Notes: generated from the sequence alone by a model not told the origin. A DNA stretch of 64,000 nt from Sanderia malayensis (GCA_013076295.1 RQOL01000531.1:3038001-3102000); one strand, 5' to 3'. Counted from the first letter of the stretch, positions 41,686 to 55,132 are shown. Program-made: numbers and translations.

Positions 41686-44600
41686 ATGGACTTGAATATA
41701 TCCGTTTGCCTCAAATCATTCAGAGCTGCTTTTCAGCATTACAGGAGCAATCAAACAGAGCAGGCAATAAAAGACCTTGAAAGAGAATTGGACGTAAGCT
41801 TTTTAATTTTTAGACTTTCTTTCTTACGCTATTATTCATTTATTTTGCAATTACATATTCTCTTTTATACTCTGATTCTTCTTGAGAAACTGTTGTATAT
41901 TATCATTTGAAAATGATAAGATACAACGGTTTCTACAAGACTCATTTCAACTGACACCAAAATTGGTAAACTTTTTGATGCGACAGTTAGCAACAGGTGA
42001 TGAAGCTATAACCTTCCATGTAAGCTACGCTCCCAATGGTCTTGAGCTATTGTTTTGAACACAAAAGACAAACATACGTATTGTTTTTTAAACAATTGCA
42101 TTTTGAACTTAGTGAATTTTATGTTGATGTTTATTTTTAGGGTCTTCAACTTCTGCAAGAGATAACATATAAGCTGAAAATTAAACAGCTCCTTGGAGAA
42201 GAAGAGAGCCTAATCAGATATCTTGTGTCAAAAATGTGAGTTATCATCAATGTATTTTTGTGAACATGAAACAAAGGTGTCAGTTTCCATGCCTCAGCTT
42301 TCGGAAGGAGTTTTTGTTAAATGCAAAATTTGCAGGTCCTTGTGTGCTTGTTTTTACTGTAGTACAGTACATCCTCGATTATCCGAACCTTGATTATCCG
42401 AACCTCGATTATCCGAACCTCGATTATCCGAACACCAAAAGTTTTTACTAAATCAGTTTTTTGCAATCCCACTCTCGATCACCAAATAAAATATACGTTG
42501 TCTTTTTAAATTTTTGCCCTTTATCAAAGTCAAATCCAACGAAAAGATCAAATTAACACATCAGTTTTCATATTCGTGTTTGCAATTACCGAAACCGCTG
42601 AAAGGAAATCGAACAGGAATTTCAAAACTCGCGAGTTTTGACTAAGGCCCCGTTCACACGATGCCGGATTCACTTCGTTTCGGATTCCATAGGCAATCCG
42701 ATACGAAATTTTCTCCTGTTCACACGATGCCGGATTCACTTTCGTTTTCTGTTCACACGACTACGCTCCGCTCCGCGCGCCCCACAGGCCCACATCAATG
42801 CCTATTGTTAAAACAATTGCCACGTGACAGCTAAGCATCACTCGCTCTTTTGAGAGTGTCGAATAGTTGGCGCCAATGCTTCAAATAGAGGTTCTGGAGC
42901 ACAAAGCGTATCGGATTCATGCGTTCACACGAGCCCAAAAGCTATCCGATATGAAAAGCGATCCGAAACGTTTCACCTTCAGAGCGGAGTGATTTGACTC
43001 CGGAAAAGCGATCCGAAACGTTTCGGATTGGCATGGTGTCGTGTGAACAGAAAGGCTATCCGATATGAAAAGCGATCCGAAACGATATGAATCCGGCATC
43101 GTGTGAACGGGGCCTAATTGTGATCGTCCCATCTTCCGTTTGAGCACCCCGTGACTATTCTGGGTGATAAAATAAACTTCATAACAGGATTAGTAGGTAA
43201 AATTTTTGTCCTTGATTATCCAAATTCTTGGCGTATCCGAACGGCCCAGCAAAAAATTGAGTTCAACTTGTTAGGATAATCGAGGATGTACTATATTGTG
43301 TATTTTATTTGCAGTGTTTCTGCTGAGTCAAGCTTTCCGTTGCCCTGCCTTGGCTCTCTTGCAAACATTTGCAGATCTAATGCAAATCTACAGGACTACA
43401 TCAAAGCAATGGTAAGCACATCATCGAATTTCTTTATTCTCTTTTGCTTCATAATATGTTTGTTGTTTTTTCATAATAGGGTTACAATAACAAATTTTTG
43501 AAATTGATCGAAATATCACTTTCAAGGAGTCTAATCATACTAATTAGCATATTCTGATCATTTTGAGACAATTTCCATATCCATCAGTGACTGCTACAAG
43601 TGAATTACCGTATTTCCTCTAAAGAACGCCGCCCTCTGATAAACGTCGCACTTTAAACCAAGCATCTGTAATAAACGCCGCCCTCTAATGAACGCCGCAT
43701 CTAAGGTACTTTATGTATCCACCGTGAACGGGTCAGGTCAAAATTCCGCATTTTAAAATTCAATGAAATGTGGTTCACATATAGTCTAAATCTACTAATT
43801 AGTACCTTCTGATCACTTTAAAACAAGTTTCAGTTTTTTGGGACTGTTGGTTCAATAGTTACTATCCATAAGTGACTGCTACAAGTGAATTGCTTTATGT
43901 ATCTACCATTAACAGGTCGGATTGAAATTCTGCATTTTGAAATTCAATGAAATATGGCTCGAAATTAGTCTAAATCTTTTAATTAGCACCTTCTGGTCAT
44001 TTTAAAACAAGCTTCAGCCTTCTGGGACAGAAATACCTTGAATCTAGCGACTTAAACACTACATGAGAAAAAAATCTACTGTCATTTGAGGACGAAGCGT
44101 CTAATTCTCGGACTCTGGGCCTCTATTTCGAAAAATGTTCAAAGTTTTTTCAATATTCCTGTTCACCATAGTTTCTCAAACAAAGAATGATTTAGTCGGC
44201 CTTTTTTCATTATTTTTTCACCGTAGGTTTCTAAACAAAATAGATTTGTTCGGCTCCGCCATGATGCCTGAGAGTTAGACTTCATCTGATATGTACTCGC
44301 AAGAGCTCATGGTAGTGCAACACCTCCAGGTCTAGGGTGTTGCTAAGGGCGGGAATTCAGCGCTCCGAGGTGTGTGAGCACAAATTTTTATCTTTTGTAA
44401 TTTAATAAAAATTTATTTTATTTTAAAAATATCGATTCGGGCAACCAATTTTACAATGAATAGTATAACAAGAAGCTTCATTTTATTAGGAAAACGATTT
44501 TAGTAGTTTCCTACAAACGACTCGGTCGCACAAACAAATATATATATATTTGTTAATTTACGTTATTGGATTTTAATTGACTCTGAGGATGGTCGCTTGT

Positions 44601-46253
44601 TTGTGCGACCGAATATATAGTCGTTTGTAGGAAACTATTAACATCGTTTTCCTAATAAAATGAAGCTTCTTGTTATACTATTCATTATTTTATTCTATTC
44701 TAATAAAGTACCTGTAACAAAAATGCGAAAGTACATAGCGCAAAAATAAGATAAAAAGATATAAAATAGCTTTGAAAATTGGAAACATAGCGAAACATAA
44801 TGAATACTAAAGCTTTTCGTCTGACACTCATCAGAATAGTACGTCAGAAAGAGAACGAAAATGAAAACCTAACGAGAAATTATACCCAGAAGAGGATCGA
44901 AATTGGCCAATCAGAAATCTCTTTCTGATGTAGCTACTACTCTGATGAGTGTCAGACGAAAAGCTTTAGTATTTATTATGTTTCGCTATGTTTCCGATAT
45001 TCAAAGCAATGCTGAAACTCTGTACCGACCAAAACTGTTCTACTATAAAAAGATATGCACGCATTTACCAATAGTTTGTTAGTTCAAATTTATTTAATGC
45101 TTCATGCTTTGAATGTTTCAGGCTCAAACCTTTCGCAGAATGTGAAGTCTCTGGCCACAAAATATTAATGGTTTGTTGATAAATTTTACAATGCTTGTTC
45201 CATGTTTTGTTCCATGCCTTATTAGCTGTATAGCTGGTGTTAATGTCACATAAAGCCAATTATCTCTGGACCCAATTGTCCTAAGAAATTGCAAATTGTC
45301 TTAAAATGTGCTGAGATCTCAAAGAAATTCATTTCTTGACGATTTTCATAAAATGGTATCCTTTGGTAACAGTATGGTTCAAAAGCAGCCACCCTTTCAC
45401 TATGTTCCATGCTTTTTTTAGCTGTATACCTGGTGTTAATGTCACATAAAGCCAATTATCTCTGGACCCAATGGTCCTAAGAAATTGCAAATTGTCTTAG
45501 AATGTGCTGAGATCTCAAAGAAATTCATTTCTTGACGATTTTCATAAAATGGTATCCTTTGGTAACAGTATGGTTCAAAAGCAGCCACCCTTTCACTAAG
45601 TTCCATGCTTTTTTTAGCTGTATACCTGGTGTTAATGTCACATAAAGCCAATTATCTCTGGACCCAATTGTCCTAAGAAATTGCAAATTGTCTTAAAATG
45701 TGCTGAAATCTCAAAGAAATTCATTTCTTGACGATTTTCATAAAATGGTATCCTTTGGTAACAGTATGGTTCAAAAGCAGCCACCCTTTCACTAAGTTCC
45801 ATGCTTTTTTTAGCTGTATACCTGGTGTTAATGTCCCATAAAGCCAATTATCTCTGCACCCAATGGTCCTAAGAAATTGCAAATTGTCTTAAAATGTGCT
45901 GAGACCTCAAAGGAGCTCATTTCTTGATGAATTTCTTAAATTCACATGAATATCATAATTCGATCCCTTACAATTTTCATAGGTCATCTTTTGTATGATC
46001 ATGTGATGCGGGTTTAATTTAACTGATCATACAAATGGACCAATGGATTTAACTTAGCTATGGGTACCCCCCCCCCTTTCAACTTAATTGGCAAGTGGGA
46101 AGTAATTCGACCCAGTGGTCCAATCTGAATACTCGCTCAGTGTGAAATCTCGAATGTGGATATTTTTGAATTCATTAGAGCATTTATCTTTTTTTCCAGA
46201 TTCCTGGATTGTTGGTAGAGTTCACTAACAATACTTCATCAAAACAAATGAGC
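41686..46253 (+). CDS. CIP2A-like gene, 5' exons 1-6, copy 2 (partial)
   Basis: Exons 41686-41793, 41921-42019, 42141-42235, 43315-43411, one starting at 43480, and 46200-46253. Boundaries equal those in copy 1. Amino-acid differences from copy 1 include R-to-C and K-to-R in exon 1, N-to-S in exon 3, S-to-N in exon 5 and E-to-G in exon 6, which is many replacements for so short a stretch. The proximal 5' flank present in copy 1 (1946 leftward) is deleted, leaving only about 100 bp shared upstream of the ATG. No downstream CIP2A exons found. Confidence 0.6.
42365..43293. mobile_element. Pogo/Tigger-like MITE, copy 2, carrying a nested insertion
   Basis: Same element as 2723-3179, enlarged by the 469-bp Harbinger-like MITE at 42646-43114. 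Confidence 0.65.
42646..43114. mobile_element. PIF/Harbinger-like MITE, copy-2 specific
   Basis: A 26-bp TIR beginning GGCCCCGTTCACACGATGCC is exactly inverted at the right end. TAA is duplicated at 42643-42645 and 43115-43117. Copy 1 shows the empty site GACTAATTGTG near 3000. The trinucleotide target and GGCCCC terminus suit PIF/Harbinger. Subterminal repeats of AAGCGATCCGAAACG occur inside. Confidence 0.8.
44455..44686. mobile_element. Palindromic MITE, copy 2
   Basis: Counterpart of the 232-bp element at 4341-4572, same length. Confidence 0.65.
44769..45007. mobile_element. MITE with about 60-bp TIRs, copy 2
   Basis: Counterpart of 4655-4893, same length of 239 bp. Confidence 0.65.
45195..45920. 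repeat. 196-bp tandem repeat, copy 2 (about 4 copies)
   Basis: Same unit as 5080-6000 but one unit fewer, with different substitutions among units. Confidence 0.8.
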
Positions 46254-47676
46254 GTAAGTGCCTTGACGCATGCGTACATGATTCGCTCCCCGTGTGTGGT
46301 TTATAATCAATGTTGTATAGAGCCTCAATGCGCATTATTAAACTTCGGTGGCCATTTCCTCTGCCAAATGTCACTGGGATTTTATTAACTTTTCGGCAAA
46401 GATTGCTGATCTTGAAAGATTTCATCTTTATTTAGAGTTCAGTCTTTCTATTTGGCAAAACTATCAAACATTTTGAGCATAGTGGCTGCTCGGCATGTGG
46501 CAATGGCCTCCCCGGGGAAGATAGGATTTCGCCTTTTTTTGGCGAAATTTTATTGGAACCGGGTGATTTTTAGCAATTGTTTATTAACAATTTTCCACAT
46601 CTTTTACATTTTATTTACATTTAATTTTTTGAAGAACTGTAAGGCTTCAAGTGCCCATTGTAACAATTGGCACTTGAAGCCCCACAGTTACAACTTCATT
46701 CCAAGAAGTTTTTGATGCTTTATGGGCGTTAGGAATGCATCATTGTTGTCAGGAAACCTGCATTTTCATGCTCCCTAAATAATCCTGTGGATGACCTAGG
46801 AGGCATTAAATCATATCGCTTACGGGAATGTTTCATGGACGCATGCGCTTATAAAGAAATGTTCAACCATTGTATCGTGAACTTTGTCCAATCATTTCAT
46901 TGTTCTCATGGTGATTTCCATGTGATTCATTTTGGTATTGCAAATTTTTGCTTAGGTGAGAATTATTGCCAAATATGGTGCTATATCAGTAACTTCCGGC
47001 CATTTTGTTTTTTCCTGCAACAAAACCCCTTGCACGTTGTTATTCTGACCTTTTAGTCATCGTTTGGCGAGTGAAGACCAAGCAACGAGTGTAGGCCAAG
47101 GATAAAGACAAGACTGCGAAGAAGCAACAAAGTTTTGTGATGTGAATGACTTGCTATTAACCAAAGACTTTCATTTTGTCACCCAGGTATGAAGTTTATT
47201 CTCGTTCTTATTATCTATGTATTCCTTATGGTTCGGTTAATATTGTTGACATATTAATAGGTTTTAGTTGGATTGTAATGACGGTTGCTGGTGGCGTAAA
47301 GCTTCTTGAACTTATTTTGTAAGTCCTATATTTGTCAAGGTTCACTTGTTATTGGGAATTTTTATTTCTAACCTAGCTATTCCTGTGACAGCAGTCTGGT
47401 TATTTCCTGCTATTGTTATTGAAAGTGGCTTGTAGAATGAATTTTTTAAATTTTTTAGATGGTAGATCTCTAGAGAGAAATGGCCGATGATTGAAAGTTA
47501 GTAGGTGTGTCGAGAAGTTATCGATTTTTTCCTAGCCTATTTTTTACTGTGAAAGTTCATTGCTGTTCTATTTGTTGCATTAATCTTCTCCATTTTTATT
47601 ACGCTCGTTCTCTTGCTTGCGTGTGGAATCTAATTGAGTTTCTTTAGATTTTTAGACCCAATGATCGCTGGTAGCT
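46254..47676. other. Non-coding stretch, copy 2
   Basis: Counterpart of 11665-13080, including the GGCTTCAAGTGCC hairpin near 46640 and the possible leader exons near 47187 and 47265-47320. A 7-bp insertion (TGATGCT) is near 46714. Confidence 0.3.
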
Positions 47677-47952
47677 ATGACCGAAGCCTTATCGAAAGTG
47701 AGTCATATTTAAGTGTTTGAATCTATTGTCACAAAAATTTACCTGCATTAAAAATTGCACATATTGAATTTCATCTTAATTCTGATAAATTTACGTTATT
47801 TTCAGAGAGAATATCAAAAGATAACGAAAGATGATATAGAAGAAACGAAGATTATAGCCGAGACGACCTGTAAAATGAAAAAGAACTTGCTGGGAAGTGA
47901 AATAACCATCGCTGATCAAAATATGATTCATTGTACAATTTTAACTGAATAG
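47677..47952 (+). CDS. Small two-exon ORF, unrecognised, copy 2
   Basis: Exons 47677-47697 and 47806-47952, phase 0, 55 residues. Differs from copy 1 by D-to-Y and P-to-A replacements. Splice sites are unchanged. No family recognised. Confidence 0.35.
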
Positions 47953-48065
47953 TACATTACAATATGATTATATTCGCCCACAATCATGTTGATTTTTGCA
48001 TAAAAATGTATATTAGAAATAGTTGTCGCCGTCTGGCACTTCCTCCCACCTTCTTAAACTTATAA

Positions 48066-48291
48066 ATTTTATATATTACAACCTGAAAATTCTGGTAGCT
48101 ATGCAACTGGTATGACCCTGCGACTTTTGCCCCCGAAACAAATACCCTGGGTACTCATTTACCGACCTCGCAAGGTTGGCTGACGGACGGCTTATCCTTT
48201 GTCATTCCAACCATCCGTCGACTCGAAACCATCAAGGTTACCCTCCAAGAATGCGAAATCCAGCGCCTTAGCCACTAGACTACACCACCGC
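48066..48291 (-). mobile_element. tRNA-derived SINE, copy 2
   Basis: Counterpart of 13470-13695 with the same A and B boxes and only scattered substitutions. Confidence 0.6.
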
Positions 48292-48556
48292 TTGAGTTAC
48301 CAACGCGCTTATTTAAAACTACAATACATCGCATTTTTATTGCACATTAATTACTTTACATACTCACAACCACGCCGTACTAATAATATATGTACTCTAA
48401 TAGCGAGCATAAACATCCGTATGTAATGTCCCGTACATATAATAGTTCACTGATAAGCACAAACATCCATATATATATATAGCTATATATATATTATCAA
48501 TAGGTTGGCAATTCCAGCAAGCTTTTTCATGGCTTTGAGCTCCTGAATGTTATGTC

Positions 48557-49159
48557 TCATATGTATCGACAATATTTTTCCATCATCCCGGTGATTTCGT
48601 CCTCTTCGAGTAGCTCTTGGATACCTAAAAGTTAATGTAAATACAGTTTGAATTTATAGAAACTCTGCCGCTTAATTTTGAAGAAGTTTCTTGCTGAAGT
48701 ACAATTGTCCACACATATCCGTATGACTTTTATGTGTGCAGTTTTTGTGTTCAATCCGACGAGCGTGGGTAACTGATGCGAATTTTGCGCTTTCTATTTG
48801 CTTCCAGAGAAATAAATCATATGCAAGCACTGAATTTTAAGAATGCACCAATAACCATTTACATGTTTGAAAATCCTAATTGAACTTACGTAAATCAAAT
48901 GACGCCCAGTGTGCAAGTGTTGTGCATGGTTGCAGAAATAAATTCCTGTCTTCTTTTTCTTTAACGAAAAGAAAAACAGCACATATCAGCGTAGAATCCT
49001 CAAGAATTTCAGATAGTTTATTACTCTGTTGTCACTTGTCTGATAATCTAAAATGCTGTATAATTTATTATATCATACCTCATAGTAAAGCAATTACATT
49101 GCAAGTTTCTAGCTGGCTATTACAGACAAGGTAGAGATGATAAACGACCGATATAACAT
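48557..49159 (-). CDS. Predicted four-exon small gene, unrecognised, copy 2
   Basis: Exons 49124-49159, 48890-48958, 48664-48793 and 48557-48624, with boundaries and phases as in copy 1. Differences include a V-to-I and a T-to-I replacement plus silent changes. The frame stays open in both copies, which mildly supports coding. Confidence 0.4.
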
Positions 49160-49710
49160 CAATAAATTGGCAGCAACACGAGATTCACAACCGCTTCTGA
49201 TCAAGTCCAAATAAAAAGAATTAGACTGGAGTGGCACACCTTACCTTAATCTGCATAATTATCACGTATGAATCCCTTTGCTTCACCATAGCAACCACGC
49301 TTGAATGTAGTGGAAGTTACCCTTCTGTGAATATGTTAAACCAACCAGATGAAAGCAAATAACAGAACTGCATTCTTTGTGTTCTCCTTACTATTGTTGA
49401 GCACTGGTCATTGTTGTATGGAAATCTTTTCAATCTAGAAATATTAGTTTAAAAGTTGCACAGCATATTCCTGTCTTAGTTATTAAAGAAAATTCTAAAC
49501 TCGTTACTTTGTGTCCCTGTGGGGAGAAATGGAACATTTTTGGTGCCAAAATTACTTCAAAATTCCATCACGCCATATCAAGAGCTTATAGAAAATCTTC
49601 TCTCGTCATTCAAAATTAAAAATTGCTATTATATGATTATTATTATTATTATTATTATTATATGATTGCTCTATTTAACATTATTTGATCCTGTCTGCAT
49701 TATTATCAAG

Positions 49711-49890
49711 ATGCCAGCAAATTCAAAGAAGAGCAAGCAACCATCAAAACGTCAAGAATTTGAATTTATTGAAACAAATAGTGCCGGAGAAGTCCAGGAC
49801 GAAGAAGCACCTCCAACTTCAAAGTCAAGAAATAGAAATTTACAAAAACTGATCTTACAAGAAGATACAGATAGCAAGGAAACAAGTTAG
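49711..49890 (+). CDS. Short ORF (59 residues), intact in copy 2
   Basis: Opens MPANSKKSKQPSKRQ and ends in LQEDTDSKETS, with a basic N-terminus and acidic C-terminus. The copy-1 version is frameshifted. No domain recognised. It sits directly before the 180-bp repeat family. Confidence 0.25.
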   Translation: MPANSKKSKQPSKRQEFEFIETNSAGEVQDEEAPPTSKSRNRNLQKLILQEDTDSKETS

Positions 49891-49894
49891 CAAG

Positions 49895-50330
49895 TTTCAG
49901 CTTTCTGGGACAGTTGGTTCAAAAGTTAGTATTCATCAGTGCCTGCAACAAGTGGTTTACTTCATGTATCTACCATGAACAGGCCGGATCGAAAGTACGG
50001 ATTTTGAATTCCAATTTAATGTAGCTCACAAATGGTCTAAATCTACTAATTAACACCTTTTGGTGGCCTTTATACAACGTTCAGCTTTCTGGGGCAGTCG
50101 GTTCAAAAGTTATTATCCATCAGTGACTTCCACAAATAAATTGCTTCATCTATCTGCCATGAACAGGTCCAATCGAAATTCTGCATTTTCAAATTGAATG
50201 AAATAAGGCTCATAAATAGTATATATCAACTAATTAGAGCCTCCTGACCACTTTCAAGCAACTTTCCATTTGGATCAACAGTTATGATTTTGAAATGCTC
50301 CCAAGTGGTGAATAACTTTATGTATTCGTC
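49895..50330. repeat. About 180-bp repeat family, copy 2
   Basis: Counterpart of 15284-15760. Confidence 0.5.
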
Positions 50331-52166
50331 ATAAAAGCCTAAATTCAAATCTCTAAAATCAGAAATTGTGTGAAAAAATGAACTTTATTGTTGTAAAGAT
50401 TAAACATTGTATTATTTACCACAAAAGAGTAATGTTTTCCTGTCATCTCCATTTCTCTATTTTTTCTCCGACTGTTCTTAGCCTGCAAATTAAATCTTAA
50501 TTCTACTAAACATTTACTTACGTAACTTCATCTTTTTATTTAATTTTCAACTCCCATCTAAAGAAAAATTAGTACTTTTTGTTTTTTATTCTATATACTT
50601 AAAAACGAATATCAAAAAGAATGTGAACATTTTTAGGAAATGTTTCCCAAAGTCAGAGAACTAGAAGCTTGGTCGTCATGTAAATGTAGAATTTTACCTT
50701 AGGTAATGTTAAGTTTCGCGCTCCAAATACTTATGGTACAGAGACCGGATAAAGTTTGCTTTGTGCAGGAAGCTATAGTGAAAAGGAAATTCGAAGAAAG
50801 TGGGAACATTTTTTGAAAATTGTGAGACAATTCCCGGGTTTCTGGGAGTAATGGTTAAAATTTTAGTGGGCCGAAATCGCCCGTGGATAGCTATTTAAAC
50901 TTTCTATCATACATGAAGTAGGTACTGAAAAAATCAAATTTTGAAATGACTGAAAAATGACCCACAAGGAGTCGAATTATTGCTGCTGCGTAGCGGAACG
51001 AAGTGAAGCGGCTGCGCAGCAGATGTGAAGATGTTTGTCGGATTCTAGCCTGCGCGTGGCCTTAATTGCTCCTCCGTGTAGCCGCATGCTGGTTTTATTA
51101 TCAATTCATCAATGGCCGTAGTCTTTGCTGCAGTGCAGTGAGAAGTTTTAGAAACATTGAGAAAACGATATTTGGTTGGATTATCTGCTGGTTATTAACT
51201 TTTATTCGTGGCCAGAATCGAGAAGGCCCAAAAAAGGCCATTTTATTTCGACAAGAACACAGGAGTTGCTTTCTTGTCGTGGGGATAAGTTTATAAAAAC
51301 GAATGCCTGCAAGCAGAAGAGAAAACCTGTGCGGAAATATAAGGCCTTAAAAACTATTGGATCATCATTTGCACCATCATTATGTTTTACTTTTTTTTTA
51401 AAGTAATCCCGGTCCAGAAAACCCTGACTTCAGATTTCAAATTGTTGATGTGCATTTAATTTAGTTTTCCTTTTAATCTGGGGTTTTCGTTTTCTACATT
51501 TCCTTTATTTTTGGTATTGTTTTGTGTTCATTGTGAAGTCACATCAACAAAGATTTGAGTTTTATCTTTGATCTTCAAACTGAGCGTACACCTCTCAATA
51601 AAGAATAATTTGCTGAAACCTATTATTACTGAAATTCCAAAATCCAGCTATGAAACATAAATGTTAATAAGAAATGTCAAATACAAATGACAACATTCAA
51701 GCACATCAAATATAGAGAAACGACCTGTTCTGTTACCAATATAGATATCTAGGCTTCCAAGCTCACTAAACACCCCCTCTCCGTATTTTCTTGAAGCACT
51801 CATTTCAAAACAAATCGTTTTAATCAAATGCTAGATGCTTAACAGCTAGTACTAAATAGGTCCTACTCATCACGTTGAGACAATTCCCAGCTCTCTCTAG
51901 AAGTAATGGTTCGTGGACCGATATTTCCCGCGGCTGCTTTCCAGGTTGAGTGTTTTACGTGCAAGGAACACGGAGCCAGAGAGAAACGATACAGTGTTGA
52001 TTTTGAATGACTAACTCTGACTGTCTCTGACTGACTAATTACAATAATTTACAAGTATTTATATTACTCTAAATATCATGATGACGAAGCAAAAGTGTTT
52101 CTAGAAGGATTGAGAGTGACCATGGAGAAATAGAAATAGAATGATGTAATTTGAATGACGTGGTAT
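50331..52166. other. No recognisable gene, copy 2
   Basis: Counterpart of 15761-17339 and 19816-20048. At 51934 the sequence passes from CCCGCGG straight to CTGCTTTCC, so the foldback element of copy 1 is absent. Confidence 0.4.
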
Positions 52167-52655
52167 GGGGCTGTTTAATAATTACGTCACGTTAAATTTG
52201 GGTTTTTAGAACCACCCATCCCCCTCGTCACGCTCCGTCACGGCTTCATGTGAGATCCCCTTGCATGACGTCACTCTAGGCAGAGACAGCCCCTCCCCTT
52301 AACAAAATTCCAGTACATATGCCACACATGAAAAATTAGAGTTTTCTTTTGGATATTCGACATCCACATCCACAACAACATTTGAATTCGAAACTCGAAT
52401 GTTTTGAAACATTTGAAATCGAAATCCGAATGTCTTGAACATTTTCAATAAAGCACTCTCTACATGACATAAAAACGGAAAACAACGTCTTCATTGACAA
52501 ATCCAAATAAAACTTTATTTCATATTTTTTTATACCGTGATGCCACGGACTTGAAATAAGTACTACCAACCCCCTTCATTTACCGTCACGCTGCGTCACG
52601 AAAAACCTGAAGAACCACCCACCCCTTTAGCGTGACGTAATTATTGAACGGCCCC
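52167..52655. mobile_element. GGGGCTGTTTAATAATTACG MITE, intact, copy 2
   Basis: 489 bp with inverted ends and TAT on both sides. It preserves the unoccupied BEL target (ATATGCCACACATG near 52320). No coding capacity. Confidence 0.65.
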
Positions 52656-52833
52656 TATGATGAAATAGAGGAAGTGATCGAGAAGAGGTCAAAACGAAAG
52701 AAATCTAAAAATACGTAATTTCACTACAAATTCCTCAAATCAAAACGCAGGTAATGTTCGAGTTTGCCCCTTGGAGGCCACAATTTCTAAAAATGCTCAA
52801 ATTTTCAAGGCAACCAATCGAAGCTACAATTAA

Positions 52834-55132
52834 GGCCCGAATACACCTAGCTATTTTACATTATTTATTCTCCAGACATCCCAAAAATAGTCCGTCGGGG
52901 GGGAAAAATCGAATTAAAACCTTGTCAAAATAAGCAAAAGAAGCTGAGAATATTGGCTATCTAGAAAACATGGAGTGTAGAATGATGGAATGGAATGGAA
53001 TGATGGAATGATATGGAAAACATGGAATGACATGGAAAACATGGAATGATATGAAAAACATGGAATGATATGGAAAACATGGAGTGATATGGAAAACATG
53101 GAGTGATTTTCAAAAATTTTAATGGGAAAATGATACATGATATATTGTAGCAAAATATACATGTTTGTGTTCTTCTATATCTTTTAACCCCTATCTTAGC
53201 ATGGGCTTTGATCTATTCCGTATAAATTACGAATAAACTCATCCAAGTGATTCACATGTCACATTCCACAAGACAAGAGCAGTTTATAAATGGGAAGGAT
53301 GTTGTTTGTGTTCATATTTCTATGCAAAACAACACGCATTTGTTACAAAGTACAAGTGTATGTATTGTCAGTGCTGTGGTGAGAACCAAAGCGGCGTGAA
53401 TAGTTTTTGTCGTGTTTTCTGGATTTAAAAATTTTCTGTTTCGATTACGGGCTTGAAACTTGCAGTCGAATAAAAGACGCAATTGTCATCGGAGTACCGA
53501 TATTGGTGCTAGAATGACTTTGGCGAACAATACTGAATCAAAAACAAGTAAAAAAGACTTGTGTATGCCAACTACTATAAGAATATACAACGATGTGGAC
53601 AACTTCGTGCTTTTTCATGTTTGAATAATTTAAATTCAAAGCTGGCAATTTTGTCTTCGTCGAACAAGGTGAATGAGAACTGGATATACTCTTGCATCAA
53701 AGCGTATCGTGGCTTATTTGTGACCCCTTTGAATTCGACAATATGTTTGGCCAGAACTTTGCGACATCAGCGAATGGATCTTTTATCGATTTTCGTACTG
53801 AAAGCTTTGGAAGATTGAAATTAGAACACATATTCTATTTTGTGTGTGTACTGTTTGGCAGAAAATATCAGAATGGCGAATGCGCGGTGGAGAGGGGGAG
53901 TAGAGTAGCATATCTTTTAACACACCTGTGTTTTGTATCCACGGCTTTCCATTTTCTGCCCCTATGTATTTTTTCACAAGTTAGTTGAAGTGAAGCCGCT
54001 TTCTGTGTTATGTCCGCCCTCTTAAAATTATCATGTCGGTGTGAAGTCTTGATTTTAGTTGTTCCTTTGGATATATTTTTTCACCGAAAACACTTCTAGC
54101 ACCAATATCGGTGCTTGACACATCATACTCCGGTGACAAGTGGAACTGCGTCATTTATTCGACTGCAAGTTTCAAGCCCGTAATCGAAACAGAAAATTTT
54201 TAAATCCAGAAAACACAACAAAAACTATTCACGCCGCTTCGGTTCTCACCACAGCACTGACAATACATACACTTGTATTTTGTAACAAATGCGTGTTGTT
54301 TTGCATAGAAATATGAAAACAAACAACATCCTTCCCATTTATAAACTGCTCTTGTCTTGTGGAGTGTGACATGTGAATCACTTGGATGAGTTTATTCGTA
54401 ATTTATACGGAATAGATAAAAGCTCATGCTAAGATAGGGGTTAAAAGATATAGAAGAACACAAACATGTATATTTTGCTACAATATATCATATATCATTT
54501 TCCCATTAAATTTTTGAAAATCATTCCATGTTTTCCATATCATTCCATGTTTTCCATATCACTCCATCATTCCATTCCATCATTCCACACTCCATGTTTT
54601 CTAGATAGCCGAGAATATTCGATGGAATAAAATCAAAACGTTTTGATTTTATTCCATCCGATATTCTCAGCATGATTTTGTGTTTCTAGCATAAAACTGC
54701 AGACATAAAGAAACCGACTGTCTCGTGACGTATTTCTGCAGTATTTCAGAATTTCCAGTACTGAAATTCCAGTTTTTGGTCAATCAACATAAAAGAGAAA
54801 ATGTTCTTATGTTCCATCACATGCCTTATCAATGTATGTTCATGGTAATTTATACTTTCCACGTTCTTCGCGCGGTTGTCTCAAATCAACCTCACGCTGT
54901 ATACCTTTATGTTCTTTTCTGTATTTTCAACCAAATGAACATTAAAATGCTTGCAAAACTAAGAATGGTACAAATGAGGATTGTTTAAAACTCATTTAAA
55001 TGCCCTATATCAATCATGTCCCCATATTTAGGCCAAACAGTGCTCAAATGAATGGGTTTATTGAATATAGAATGGAATGTAGAATGAAAAATAGAACGCG
55101 CATATACACCATGCAATATTCTGTTATTTATT
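52834..55132. mobile_element. Copy-2-specific 2.3-kb insertion
   Basis: Replaces about 25 bp of copy-1 sequence (near 28733-28757). It contains the foldback element at 52943-54671 plus flanking AT-rich sequence (including 54725-55132) with no recognised gene. Outer boundaries come from comparing the two copies. Confidence 0.6.
52943..54671. mobile_element. Second foldback-type transposon, 19-bp repeats in arms
   Basis: The left arm 52943-53513 and right arm 54096-54671 are inverted repeats of about 570 bp. The outer part of each holds tandem CATGGAATGATATGGAAAA units (more in the left arm). Inner ends share CACCGATATTGGTGC. The 580-bp centre (53514-54095) has no recognisable coding content. 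The right end carries a 38-bp perfect palindrome at 54621-54658. Unrelated in sequence to the foldback at 17340. Confidence 0.7.

Noticed and set aside
53561..53988. Coding potential in the centre of the second foldback element
   Set aside because: Two overlapping ORFs of 85-98 residues show no transposase motif or familiar domain.
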